Source: Lachnoclostridium sp. An131 (lineage in GTDB: Bacteria; Bacillota; Clostridia; Lachnospirales; Lachnospiraceae). Taken from it: a stretch of DNA of 64,000 nt. Location of the stretch: assembly GCF_002160825.1 (NCBI RefSeq), contig NZ_NFLI01000001.1:1-64000 (forward strand). The letters are read 5' to 3'. Numbering within the stretch: position 1 is the first letter of the stretch; every line of letters starts with the position of its first letter. Both the position numbers and the translations under genes were made by a program. The notes below the pieces were generated by a model. It was given only the letters and a program-made list of their open reading frames with translations, made no database searches and was not told where the DNA came from. Below, in pieces: positions 1 to 7,764 of this stretch.

Positions 1-150
1 CATTTCATGAATTTACATTACAGGCAGCATAAAAATACCGCCAGCCGTGTATCGGCTGACGGAGAAAAATTTATTGTTTTTCATTGTCCTCTTGACGGGT
101 AGCACACCATTCGGGAGGATGCCTCCTGCTACTTTTTTATTATAAGTCTG
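1..150. other. Left edge: inverted repeats, no clear gene
   Basis: No gene can be supported here. Two stem-loops are visible. The first, at 38-62, has CAGCCG/CGGCTG as its core and is followed on the minus strand by a run of T, so it could be a terminator for leftward transcription. The second, at about 101-132, pairs GTAGCA with TGCTAC around an inner GGAGG/CCTCC and is followed by TTTTTT, which looks like a rightward terminator. It lies directly against the truncated start of the MATE gene, so a deletion junction or an assembly edge may fall near 130-150. Confidence 0.4.
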
Positions 151-153
151 CCC

Positions 154-1113
154 TTGATTTTCCGCTGCGCCAGCTCTGTGCTTGGCGCGGCGCTTCGTGC
201 TGTCCAGAATACAAAGACACCCATGCTGATCAGCCTGGTGGCAAATGCAGTGAATATTGTGCTGAATTATCTGCTGATTTACACGGCAGATCTGGGAGTG
301 GCCGGGGCGGCGGCTTCTTCTGCGGTCTCCTATGTATTGTCCGGTGTGCTGATGTACAGAGCCTGCCGGAAAAACAGGCTTCTGACCTGGAAATGGAAGG
401 AGTTTTCGCTGGAAAAGGGATTGCTGAGGGAATGTGCTGTGACAGGGCTTCCGGTGCTGGGAGTGAGCATAGTCTCCTGTCTGGGATATGTAGTATTTGC
501 AGGGCTCGTATCCGGAATGGGAACAACCGTCTTTGCGGCTCATTCCATTGCAGTGACTGCAGAAACGATTTTCTACGTGCCCGGCTATGGCCTGCGCTCT
601 GCGGCGTCTACGCTTATCAGCAGCGCCCGCGGAGAGGGCAATATGGAGAAGCTGAAAAGGACTGGGCTAATCGGTATTTTTCTTACGATAGGGATGATGT
701 GCGTAAGCGGCGTGCTGCTGTATTTGAGCGCGCGTTTTTTGATGCGTATTTTTTCTCCTGCGGAGGAAGTGGTGAGCCTCGGGGCAGAAATGCTGCGTCT
801 TGTAGCCCTGTCCGAGCCCTTCTTTGGCTTTATGGTAGTGCTGGAAGGAATTTTTTACGGACTGGGGCGGACCCGCTACGCTTTCTTTGTAGAGACTGCA
901 GGCATGTGGGGAGTGCGGATCCTGTTTACCTTCCTGTGTGTGCGGGTTTGGGATCTGGGACTTCGCGCAGTCTGGTATTGCATGATTGCAGACAACGTAT
1001 GTAAGGCTCTGCTGTTTGCGGTTCCCGCTCTGCGTATTTTACTTTCGGGGAGAAATCATGCGGCGGCTTCCGAGAGGACGGGGAAGCCGGAGAGGCGGCT
1101 CAGCAGCTTGTGA
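154..1113 (+). CDS. MATE family efflux transporter, 5'-truncated
   Basis: This is the C-terminal two thirds of a multidrug and toxin extrusion (MATE) transporter, an ion-coupled exporter in the cytoplasmic membrane. The reading frame gives 319 residues from a TTG, against about 450 in intact family members. The usual signature of alternating hydrophobic helices is present, with the loop motif ALRAVQNTKTPM near residues 10-22, which in full-length proteins follows helices 1-4. Those first helices are missing: the same frame is open only back to position 103, where a TAG stops it, and terminator-like stem-loops lie just upstream. It ends with a basic cytoplasmic tail (ERTGKPERRLSSL). Family assignment is firm. 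Whether the gene is expressed is doubtful; deletion or an assembly breakpoint are both possible. Confidence 0.75.
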   Translation: MIFRCASSVLGAALRAVQNTKTPMLISLVANAVNIVLNYLLIYTADLGVAGAAASSAVSYVLSGVLMYRACRKNRLLTWKWKEFSLEKGLLRECAVTGLPVLGVSIVSCLGYVVFAGLVSGMGTTVFAAHSIAVTAETIFYVPGYGLRSAASTLISSARGEGNMEKLKRTGLIGIFLTIGMMCVSGVLLYLSARFLMRIFSPAEEVVSLGAEMLRLVALSEPFFGFMVVLEGIFYGLGRTRYAFFVETAGMWGVRILFTFLCVRVWDLGLRAVWYCMIADNVCKALLFAVPALRILLSGRNHAAASERTGKPERRLSSL

Positions 1114-1260
1114 TATACAGCGATATTGCGGGGAATTATCGGTTTCCTGTCTTGTGCCTTTTCCTCTGACATAGTAAAATAAGGATGTATTTGGAATTTA
1201 CCTTATACCATAAGTATTGTGTGGTAAAACTATGATAAAAGGTTAGAGGAGGTAACTGCA

Positions 1261-2553
1261 ATGAAAGAAATCAAGTATGTCGTATCGAATCCGAATGGCG
1301 TTCACGCCCGGCCCTGCGCGCTGCTGGCACAGTGCTGCATGAATTTCAAGAGCCAGATCACGGTGAGCGTGGAGGAGGAGACTGCTTCGGCCCAGAACGT
1401 TCTGGAGCTGATGGCGCTGCATGCAAAGAAGGGCGACACGCTGGAGATCCGGATTGAGGGAGCGGATGAGGAGCAGGCTTATGTGGCGGTACAGCAGGTT
1501 CTCGATCACAGCTTTAATGAAAAGAGAGCGGGCCAGATCTTAAAGATCGCGTTCTTCGGCACAAAGGATTATGACAGAATTTTTTTCAGCGAGCTTTCCA
1601 GAGATAAAGGAGAAGGAACCTACAATTGTGAGATTAAATATTTCAGCTCCAACCTGGGGCCGGAGACAGCCGGAATGTCCAAAGGGTACGATGCTGTATG
1701 CGTGTTTGTAAATGACAACGTATCCAGGCCGGTGGTAGAGCAGCTGCATGACAATGGCGTCCGCCTGATTCTGCTCCGCTGCGCCGGCTTCAATAACGTA
1801 GATTTGGAAGCAGCGAAGGAATACGGAATCACTGTGCTGCGCGTACCCGCTTATTCTCCCTATGCGGTAGCGGAGCATGCCATGGCGATTCTTCAGGAGG
1901 CTAACCGCCGTCTGCACAAGGCCTACAATAAAGTGAGAGACAACAACTTTGCCCTCAGCGGCCTGCTGGGAATGGATCTGCACAATAAGGTGGCAGGCAT
2001 TGTAGGAACCGGAAAGATCGGTATCTGCATGGCAAAGATTTGCAAGGGATACGGAATGACTGTGCTTGGATGGGACGCATATCCGAATAAGGCTCTGGAA
2101 GAAGAGGGCCTGCTGACCTATGTGGAGAAGGAAGAGCTGTTCCGCAGAGCGGATCTGATTTCTCTTCACGCGCCGCTGTTTCCTTCTACCCACCATATTA
2201 TCAACGAGACGAGTATCGCCCTGATGAAGAATTCGGCCATGCTGGTCAACACCGCACGCGGCGGACTTGTAGATACGGAGGCGCTGATTGCCGCGCTGAA
2301 GCAGGGCAAGTTCCATGCGGTGGCGCTGGACGTCTATGAGGGCGAGGATGATAATGTCTATACAGACAGGAGCGATCAGGCGATTGCGGAAGATGTCACA
2401 GCCCGGCTGATGATGTTCCCGCAGGTAGTGATGACCAGCCATCAGGCATTTTTTACCCGGGAAGCCATGCAGGCGATTGCAGTGGTGACCATGGAAAATG
2501 CCCGCAACTTTAACGAAGGAAACGATTACGGAGACGCGGAGGTAAAGGCCTGA
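1261..2553 (+). CDS. HPr domain fused to D-lactate-type dehydrogenase
   Basis: Residues 1-88 match the PTS phosphocarrier HPr and residues about 95-430 match D-isomer specific 2-hydroxyacid dehydrogenases of the D-lactate (LdhA) group, which reduce pyruvate or another 2-oxo acid with NADH. The HPr part has NGVHARP with His15 at the exact position phosphorylated by enzyme I, but the regulatory Ser46 position is Asn (Q45-N46). The dehydrogenase part has the Rossmann motif GTGKIG at 249-254, the substrate-binding Arg333 in NTARGG, and the catalytic His394 in SHQAFF. A strong GAGGAGG site precedes the ATG. The next gene, 18 bases on, is a second D-2-hydroxyacid dehydrogenase. The fusion could place fermentation under PTS phosphorylation state, but that is inference; the domain calls themselves are clear. 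Confidence 0.88.
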   Translation: MKEIKYVVSNPNGVHARPCALLAQCCMNFKSQITVSVEEETASAQNVLELMALHAKKGDTLEIRIEGADEEQAYVAVQQVLDHSFNEKRAGQILKIAFFGTKDYDRIFFSELSRDKGEGTYNCEIKYFSSNLGPETAGMSKGYDAVCVFVNDNVSRPVVEQLHDNGVRLILLRCAGFNNVDLEAAKEYGITVLRVPAYSPYAVAEHAMAILQEANRRLHKAYNKVRDNNFALSGLLGMDLHNKVAGIVGTGKIGICMAKICKGYGMTVLGWDAYPNKALEEEGLLTYVEKEELFRRADLISLHAPLFPSTHHIINETSIALMKNSAMLVNTARGGLVDTEALIAALKQGKFHAVALDVYEGEDDNVYTDRSDQAIAEDVTARLMMFPQVVMTSHQAFFTREAMQAIAVVTMENARNFNEGNDYGDAEVKA

Positions 2554-2571
2554 CAGACAGGCGGAGAGGTT

Positions 2572-3537
2572 ATGAAGATTACAGTACTGGACGGCGGTGT
2601 GGAGAATCCCGGGGATTTGAGCTGGGAAGAGCTTGGAAGGCTGGGAGAGCTCACCGTATATGAGCGGACAGCTGCGGCAGACGAGACGGAAATCGCAGAG
2701 CGGATTGCAGACGCCTCCGTGGTGATTACAAACAAAACGCCGATCAGCCGCAGAGTGCTGGAGCTCTGCCCATCGGTGAAATTTATCAGCGTACTGGCTA
2801 CAGGGTATAATGTGGTTGACTGTGAGGCGGCAAAGGAAAAGGGAATTCCGGTGTCGAATGTTCCGGCCTACGGGACGGACGCGGTAGGACAGTTTGCCAT
2901 AGCGCTGCTTTTGGAGATCTGCCATCATATAGGGGCTCATTCGGAGGCGGTGCACCAGGAGCGCTGGGAGAAGAGCACAGACTGGTGCTTCTGGGATTAT
3001 CCGCTGATCGAGCTGGCAGGAAAGACGATGGGAATCATCGGCTTCGGAAGAATCGGGCAGAAGACCGGGACGATTGCGAAGGCACTGGGGATGAAGGTGC
3101 TTGCGTACAGTCCTCATGAGAGGGAAAGCGGGAAAAGCATAGCAGACTATACAGACCTGGACACGCTGCTTGCGGAGTCGGACGTCATTTCTCTGCATTG
3201 TCCGCTCTTTCCGGAGACAAAAGGAATCATCAACCGCGATACGATAGCAAAGATGAAGGATGGCGTCATCATCCTGAACAACAGCAGAGGGCCGCTGATA
3301 GAAGAACAGGATTTGGCGGACGCTCTGAACTGCGGCAAGGTATATGCGGCCGGGCTGGATGTGATGAGCGAAGAGCCTGTCCGGGGAGACAATCCGCTGC
3401 TGAAGGCGAAAAACTGTATCATTACTCCTCATATTTCCTGGGCTTCCAGGGAGAGCCGCCAGAGGATTATGGACAGCACGGTGGAGAACGTAAGGGCTTT
3501 TCTGGCCGGGGCTCCCATCAATGTGGTAAACAGATAG
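2572..3537 (+). CDS. D-2-hydroxyacid dehydrogenase (glycerate dehydrogenase-like)
   Basis: A 321-residue NAD(P)-dependent oxidoreductase of the D-isomer specific 2-hydroxyacid dehydrogenase family, cytosolic. The N-terminal catalytic lobe carries LATGYNVVD, the nucleotide-binding lobe carries GFGRIG near residue 157, and the C-terminal part has the NNSRGPLIEE substrate-Arg motif and TPHISWAS with the catalytic His. Length and motif order fit hydroxypyruvate reductase/glycerate dehydrogenase, but substrate cannot be read from sequence. It starts 18 bases after the HPr-dehydrogenase fusion with a GGAGAGG ribosome site, so the two are probably one operon. No promoter is visible between them. Confidence 0.85.
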   Translation: MKITVLDGGVENPGDLSWEELGRLGELTVYERTAAADETEIAERIADASVVITNKTPISRRVLELCPSVKFISVLATGYNVVDCEAAKEKGIPVSNVPAYGTDAVGQFAIALLLEICHHIGAHSEAVHQERWEKSTDWCFWDYPLIELAGKTMGIIGFGRIGQKTGTIAKALGMKVLAYSPHERESGKSIADYTDLDTLLAESDVISLHCPLFPETKGIINRDTIAKMKDGVIILNNSRGPLIEEQDLADALNCGKVYAAGLDVMSEEPVRGDNPLLKAKNCIITPHISWASRESRQRIMDSTVENVRAFLAGAPINVVNR

Positions 3538-3695
3538 GCAGGCCAGGCAGGAGACAGCAGCCGGGTAAAAGCCTCCCGCAAGCCGCGCAGAGGACGGCTT
3601 GCGGGAGACTTTCCGTAAGGCGGGCGGGGCAGCCGGCAGAAAAACAGTACCGCAGAGTGTTGCCCGGAAGCTGCTGAAAAAAATGAAAAAAGTGC

Positions 3696-3724
3696 TTGCA
3701 AAATATATGGAAGTATGATAATAT
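3696..3724 (+). promoter_or_regulatory. Promoter for tRNA-Glu
   Basis: TTGCAA at 3696-3701 and TAATAT at 3719-3724 are separated by 17 bases and lie about 57 bases before the mature tRNA-Glu 5' end, a fitting distance for a short 5' leader. Confidence 0.5.
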
Positions 3725-3781
3725 AATCGGGCACGGCATGAGTGATGCCGCTGCGATAAAGCCCAAAGGGGCAGTATATAT

Positions 3782-3853
3782 GGCTCCTTGGTCAAGCGGT
3801 TAAGACATCGCCCTTTCACGGCGGTAACACGGGTTCGATTCCCGTAGGAGTCA
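3782..3853 (+). tRNA. tRNA-Glu (anticodon TTC)
   Basis: Cloverleaf read by eye: the acceptor stem pairs GGCTCCT with AGGAGTC, the D-loop carries AAGCGGTTAA, the anticodon loop CTTTCAC holds TTC, and the T-arm has CGGGTTCGATTCCCG. The discriminator base is A3853. No CCA is encoded. Confidence 0.95.
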
Positions 3854-3862
3854 TTTTTAATC

Positions 3863-3891
3863 TTGACGCATATGTACGTCTTTGATAAAAT
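3863..3891 (+). promoter_or_regulatory. Promoter for tRNA-Cys
   Basis: TTGACG at 3863-3868 and TAAAAT at 3886-3891 have 17-base spacing and end 14 bases before the tRNA-Cys. This suggests tRNA-Cys is also transcribed independently of tRNA-Glu. Confidence 0.55.
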
Positions 3892-3904
3892 ATAATAGGT
3901 ATAT

Positions 3905-3976
3905 GGCGCAGTAGCCAAGTGGTAAGGCGTGGGTCTGCAACACCCTGATGCACCGGTTCAAATCCGGTCTGCGCCT
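3905..3976 (+). tRNA. tRNA-Cys (anticodon GCA)
   Basis: The acceptor stem pairs GGCGCAG with CTGCGCC, the anticodon loop CTGCAAC gives GCA, and the T-arm is CCGGTTCAAATCCGG. The discriminator base is T3976, the identity base expected for tRNA-Cys. No CCA is encoded. Confidence 0.95.
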
Positions 3977-3987
3977 CTAAGTGAGGA

Positions 3988-4029
3988 AGAGCTGAAGGTC
4001 TTGTATATACAGGGATTCAGCTCTTTTTC
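3988..4029 (+). terminator. Rho-independent terminator after tRNA-Cys
   Basis: Perfect 9-bp stem AGAGCTGAA/TTCAGCTCT followed by a T run (TTTTTCT). Confidence 0.85.
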
Positions 4030-4263
4030 TGTGCAAAATCCGGAGCGCGCCATATTTTGCAGGGAGCGCTGTGGTTCGGAGCTTCTGGAAGATTGACGGA
4101 AAATCAGCAGAAATAAGAGAAGAAAAGGCTGCTATTTTCTGATTGCGAAGCTGTATTCCTCAGGGTACAATGAGATCGGAAGGGGACAGGGGGGCATTTT
4201 GTATTTTAATATTTTAAATAGAAAAGATGTATAATTTCGGGAAGGAACAGGAGAAATATAGTA

Positions 4264-4629
4264 ATGAAACAGAAAATTTGGCTTTTTGTTCTCTGCGGCA
4301 TCCTGCTTCTGGCGGGGATCGTGGGAAGCATTCTGGTTCTTCAAAGGCCGGATACCAGCCAGGTAGAGATTGTACAGGATGGAACTGTGCTTTACAGCTT
4401 TGACCTGGACAGTGAAGAGGATCAGGTTATCGAGGTGGAATATAACGGGCAGGTAAACCGGATTGAGATTCGTGATCACCAGATTCATGTGCTGGAAGCG
4501 GACTGTCCGGATCAGGTCTGTGTAAATATGGGATGGCTCCGTTCGGCGGCTCCGATTGTCTGCCTGCCGAATCATCTTGTAATTCAGTTTACGGAAGGGT
4601 CAGACAGCCTGGACGCGGTGGCGGGCTAG
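4264..4629 (+). CDS. NusG domain II-containing protein
   Basis: A 121-residue protein with one N-terminal membrane helix (residues about 5-25) and an extracytoplasmic beta domain of the NusG domain II family. The family signature is visible in DCPDQVCVNMGW and IVCLPNHLVIQ, including two cysteines at CPDQVC. It is not the transcription factor NusG. In Clostridia this small protein typically sits beside a Gx transporter, FMN-binding proteins, ApbE and Rnf genes, as here, where a Gx transporter follows 28 bases later. A role in flavin-linked membrane electron transfer is suggested only by context. An AGGAG lies 10 bases before the ATG. Confidence 0.85.
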   Translation: MKQKIWLFVLCGILLLAGIVGSILVLQRPDTSQVEIVQDGTVLYSFDLDSEEDQVIEVEYNGQVNRIEIRDHQIHVLEADCPDQVCVNMGWLRSAAPIVCLPNHLVIQFTEGSDSLDAVAG

Positions 4630-4657
4630 TGACGGCAGGACAAAGGAGGAGATGCGG

Positions 4658-5158
4658 TTGAAGACGAAGAGGCTGACGGAGCTGGCGATGCTGACGGCGG
4701 TCGCGCTGATTATTTTTGTGATCGAGCTGCAGATCCCGAATCCATTTCCGATTCCGGGCGTAAAGCTGGGGCTGGCAAATATTATCACTGTCTATGCGGT
4801 GTATCATTACCGGCCCGGGGAGGTTATGCTGATTGTATTCGTGCGCGTTTTTCTCGGTGCCCTGTTTGGCGGCGTCATGTCTGCGCTGATTTACAGCCTG
4901 GCGGGGAGCGTGTTCTGCCTGGCCGGCATGCTTCTGCTGCGGAAGGTCATAGAAGAGAAATACATCTGGCTTTCCAGCGTTTTTGGCGCGGTGCTGCATA
5001 ACATCGGGCAGATCACGGCGGCGGTGCTGGTTACGCAGACAGCCGGCGTGCTGGCATACCTTCCGTTTCTTCTGGTGTCAGGCTGCCTGGCAGGGGCTTT
5101 TACGGGGATCTGTGCGCAGCTGATTCTCCGCAGGCTTTCAGGGAAGCGGATTGTATAA
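4658..5158 (+). CDS. Gx transporter family membrane protein
   Basis: A five-to-six-helix membrane protein of about 166 residues, of the family annotated as Gx transporter or heptaprenyl diphosphate synthase component I. It resembles ECF-type substrate-binding components: PFPIPGVKLGLANI near residues 30-45 and the helix GALFGGVMSALIYSLAGS are typical. The TTG at 4658 was chosen because the AAGGAGG site lies 8 bases before it; the ATG at 4652 is only about 2 bases from that site. It lies between the NusG-II protein and rnfC. Substrate is unknown; a flavin- or quinone-related precursor would suit the neighbourhood, but this is inference. Confidence 0.8.
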   Translation: MKTKRLTELAMLTAVALIIFVIELQIPNPFPIPGVKLGLANIITVYAVYHYRPGEVMLIVFVRVFLGALFGGVMSALIYSLAGSVFCLAGMLLLRKVIEEKYIWLSSVFGAVLHNIGQITAAVLVTQTAGVLAYLPFLLVSGCLAGAFTGICAQLILRRLSGKRIV

Positions 5159-5274
5159 AATAAAATCCTTGCCAGAATGGCAGGGTGTATGGTAAGATAC
5201 TGAGCGTGTGAATATTTTAACAAGCAAAGAAGCAGATAAGGAAGTAAAGAAAGAGGTTAAAGGAGAAACAGGAT

Positions 5275-6654
5275 ATGCAGAAAAAAAGAAAATCTGTATT
5301 TCCGGGCGGCGTGCACCCCACAGACGGGTCTGACAAGGCTTTGTCTATGGACGCAGCCGTACAGCAGTACTGGCCCAAGACAGTTACGATTCTCTCAGAG
5401 CAGTCCTTCGGCGGAAGGTGCCGGATCCTGGTACAGCCGGGAGACACTGTGGAAGAAGGCCAGCTGATCGGAGAGCCGGAGGCTTTTATGGCAGCTCCGC
5501 TCCATGCCAGTGTAAGCGGGAAGGTTCTGGATGTGAAGGAAGTCGCAAGCCAGGGGCGCAGCGTGCTGGCGTGCATAGTGCAGAAGGAAAAGGAGCATGA
5601 GGAAAGCAAGGCCGCTTACAGGACAGAGGCCGCGGATATCAGCGGGATATCGCGGGAGGAGATCCTGGCGGGCATCCGCGACGGCGGTCTGACCGGTATG
5701 GGAGGAGCGGGATTTCCGACTCATAAAAAATACGAGACGGACAAGCCCATTGACGCGCTTTTGATTAACGGTGCGGAGTGCGAGCCGTATCTGACCTGTG
5801 ATTACCGCCTGATGCTGGAGGAAGGGTATGCGCTGGTAAACGGCGTGCGTCTCCTGCTGAAGGGATCCGGAGCGAAGCATGCATATATCTGCCTGGAGGA
5901 TAATAAGCCCCAGGCGGCGGAAAACCTGAGCCGCATCCTGGAAGAGGCGCGGAAGTCAGGCGTCATGAAGGCAGAGGAGCAGGTAGAGATAAGAGTGCTT
6001 CCCACGAAGTATCCCCAGGGAGGCGAGCGCCAGCTCATCCAGGCGGTTACAGGGCGGGAGGTTCCCATGGGAGGCCTTCCTGCGGACGCGGGAGCGATCG
6101 TTTCCAATGTGGGAACGGCCCGGGCGGCTGCCGATATGATTCTGGGCGGAATGCCGCTGTACCGGCGTATTGTGACGGTGACAGGCTGTGTGGAGAAGCC
6201 CGGCAACTATCTGGTTCCGATAGGGACGTCCGCGAAGGAGCTGCTGAAGCTTGCCGGCGGCGTCACGGTGCCACAGAACCGTGTGATTGCGGGCGGTCCG
6301 ATGACAGGCCCCTGTGTGGCGTCAGACTGGAACGGGGAAGATGAGCTTTTTTATGTGACAAAGAATACATCCGGAATTCTTGTTCTTCCGGATTCCGCTT
6401 ACGAGGAGCAGCCCTGCATCCGCTGCGGCGGCTGTGAGAACGCCTGTCCGGCGGGGCTTTCCCCATGGCAGATTGATTTCGCTTTTCAGGAGGAGGACTA
6501 TGACCTCTGCGAAAAGCTGTATGCCAGCGAATGCATCGCCTGCGGCTGCTGTTCCTATATCTGTCCGGCAAAGCGCGAGCTGACTGTACGGACACGGATG
6601 GCGCGTGACGCCGTGAAGCAGAGAATGAGAGAAAGGGCGGTGAAGAAGGCATGA
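5275..6654 (+). CDS. rnfC: Rnf electron transport complex subunit RnfC
   Basis: The NADH/ferredoxin-side subunit of the Rnf complex, which couples ferredoxin:NAD+ electron transfer to ion pumping. The 459 residues show the usual order: an N-terminal barrel sandwich region beginning FPGGVHP, an NADH/FMN-binding Rossmann-like part with GMGGAGFPTHKK and NGAECEPYLTCD, and a ferredoxin domain with two 4Fe-4S motifs, C381-C384-C387-C391 and C420-C423-C426-C430, each followed by Pro. It starts from an ATG with an AAAGGAG site. Its stop overlaps the rnfD ATG (ATGA), so the pair is translationally coupled. Family is certain; whether the downstream set forms a true ion-pumping Rnf is less so, because rnfB is absent here. 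Confidence 0.93.
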   Translation: MQKKRKSVFPGGVHPTDGSDKALSMDAAVQQYWPKTVTILSEQSFGGRCRILVQPGDTVEEGQLIGEPEAFMAAPLHASVSGKVLDVKEVASQGRSVLACIVQKEKEHEESKAAYRTEAADISGISREEILAGIRDGGLTGMGGAGFPTHKKYETDKPIDALLINGAECEPYLTCDYRLMLEEGYALVNGVRLLLKGSGAKHAYICLEDNKPQAAENLSRILEEARKSGVMKAEEQVEIRVLPTKYPQGGERQLIQAVTGREVPMGGLPADAGAIVSNVGTARAAADMILGGMPLYRRIVTVTGCVEKPGNYLVPIGTSAKELLKLAGGVTVPQNRVIAGGPMTGPCVASDWNGEDELFYVTKNTSGILVLPDSAYEEQPCIRCGGCENACPAGLSPWQIDFAFQEEDYDLCEKLYASECIACGCCSYICPAKRELTVRTRMARDAVKQRMRERAVKKA

Positions 6655-7613
6655 ATCAGGCAGAAGCAGTGACAAAGCCTGCAAGGGTAATCAACGGACC
6701 TCATGTGCGCACAGAGCGGACAACCAGATGGGTCATGCTCCATGTGGCCATTTCTCTGGTTCCGGCTCTTCTGGGAGCTGTGTATTTCTTCGGAATCCGT
6801 GCCCTGTATCTGACGGCCCTTTCTGTGGCCGTGTGCGTGCTGACGGAATATCTGTGGCAGAAGCTGACGAAAAAGCAGGTGACGGCAGGAGATTTCAGCG
6901 CGGTGGTGACCGGAATGCTTCTGGCCTTCAATATGCCGGCAACAGCTCCGGGCTGGGTCGTGGTACTGACGTCCATATTCAGTATTCTGGTAGTGAAGCA
7001 GATGTTCGGCGGCATCGGCAATAACTTCGCGAATCCGGCGCTTATGGGCCGTCTTTTGGCCATGGTGGTATGGCCGGGCGCGGTTATGCAGTATATCGCG
7101 CCTGTGACCCTGAACGCGGACGCGGTATCCTCCGCGACCGTCCTGGGAGCGGTGAAGACCGGAGGAGAGGCCGGATACAGCTATCTGCAGATGTTCCTGG
7201 GTGAGATTCCCGGGGCGCTGGGAGAGACCAGCAAGCTTCTTCTGCTGGTGGGCTTCGCGTATATGTGCTATATGGGCATCGTCAACGCAGAAGCAGCTGT
7301 CGTATATATTGTAACTGTGCTTGTTCTGACCTTTGTGTTCGGACCGGCAGGACTTTTTACCGGAGATATTCTGCTGAATCTCTTCGGAGGCGGACTGATC
7401 ATGGGCGCCTGCTACATGCTGACAGATTACGCCTTCGTGACCAGGAGGGGAAGACTTCTATATGCGGTCACGGCGGGAGTCATCACAGCGGCGATCCGTA
7501 TCTTCAGTATTTATCCGGAAGGAATCTGTTTCGGAATCCTGACGGCCAACTGTCTCGCAGGAGGGCTTTCCCTGCTGAATAAGAGACATGTATATGGAAC
7601 CAGGAAAGGGTAA
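6651..7613 (+). CDS. rnfD: Rnf electron transport complex subunit RnfD
   Basis: A 320-residue integral membrane subunit of Rnf that carries covalently bound FMN. About nine to ten hydrophobic helices are seen, with family motifs NFANPALMGRLLAM and GGLIMGACYMLTDYAFVT. The expected flavinylation site is S-S-A-T at residues 160-163, so Thr163 is the predicted FMN-Thr; family members more often read SGAT or TGAT. It overlaps rnfC by four bases. Its TAA is the first three bases of a tandem 45-bp repeat array that separates it from the RnfG-like gene. ApbE, encoded about 3 kb on, is the enzyme expected to attach the flavin. Confidence 0.92.
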   Translation: MNQAEAVTKPARVINGPHVRTERTTRWVMLHVAISLVPALLGAVYFFGIRALYLTALSVAVCVLTEYLWQKLTKKQVTAGDFSAVVTGMLLAFNMPATAPGWVVVLTSIFSILVVKQMFGGIGNNFANPALMGRLLAMVVWPGAVMQYIAPVTLNADAVSSATVLGAVKTGGEAGYSYLQMFLGEIPGALGETSKLLLLVGFAYMCYMGIVNAEAAVVYIVTVLVLTFVFGPAGLFTGDILLNLFGGGLIMGACYMLTDYAFVTRRGRLLYAVTAGVITAAIRIFSIYPEGICFGILTANCLAGGLSLLNKRHVYGTRKG

Positions 7614-7745
7614 GGTGAATTCCGGCGGAGCCGGAAGAGAGAACCCCCTGGGGGGTAAGGTGAATTCCGGCGGAGCCGGAAGAGAGAATCCCCTGGGGGA
7701 TAAGGTGAATTCCGGCGGAGCCGGAAGAGAAGACCCCCTAGGGGG
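7611..7745 (+). repeat. Three tandem 45-bp units between rnfD and rnfG
   Basis: Three near-identical 45-base units at 7611-7655, 7656-7700 and 7701-7745. Each begins TAAGGTGAAT, contains the palindrome TTCCGGCGGAGCCGGAA, and ends with a C-rich/G-rich palindrome around CCCCTGGGG. The first TAA is the rnfD stop codon. Each unit therefore offers a stop, a weak Shine-Dalgarno (AGGTG) and two strong hairpins in the mRNA. A single diverged unit sits at 35353-35400 before another gene start, so this is a dispersed family. Confidence 0.9.
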
Positions 7746-7764
7746 TAGGGAGGAATAACAGAAT

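Noticed and set aside
13-92. Minus-strand peptide MKNNKFFSVSRYTAGGIF... with an AGAGG upstream, resembling the start of a transporter subunit
   Set aside because: It stops after 23 codons and overlaps a terminator-like palindrome; not enough to call a gene.
1190-1245. TTTACC...GGTAAA inverted repeat before the HPr-dehydrogenase gene as a redox repressor (Rex) site
   Set aside because: The half-sites do not match the Rex consensus and the spacing is too long.
1540-3918. A very long open frame (792 codons) on the minus strand across the two dehydrogenase genes and both tRNAs
   Set aside because: It runs antisense to well-conserved genes and through tRNA genes and shows no domain; high GC at third positions explains it.
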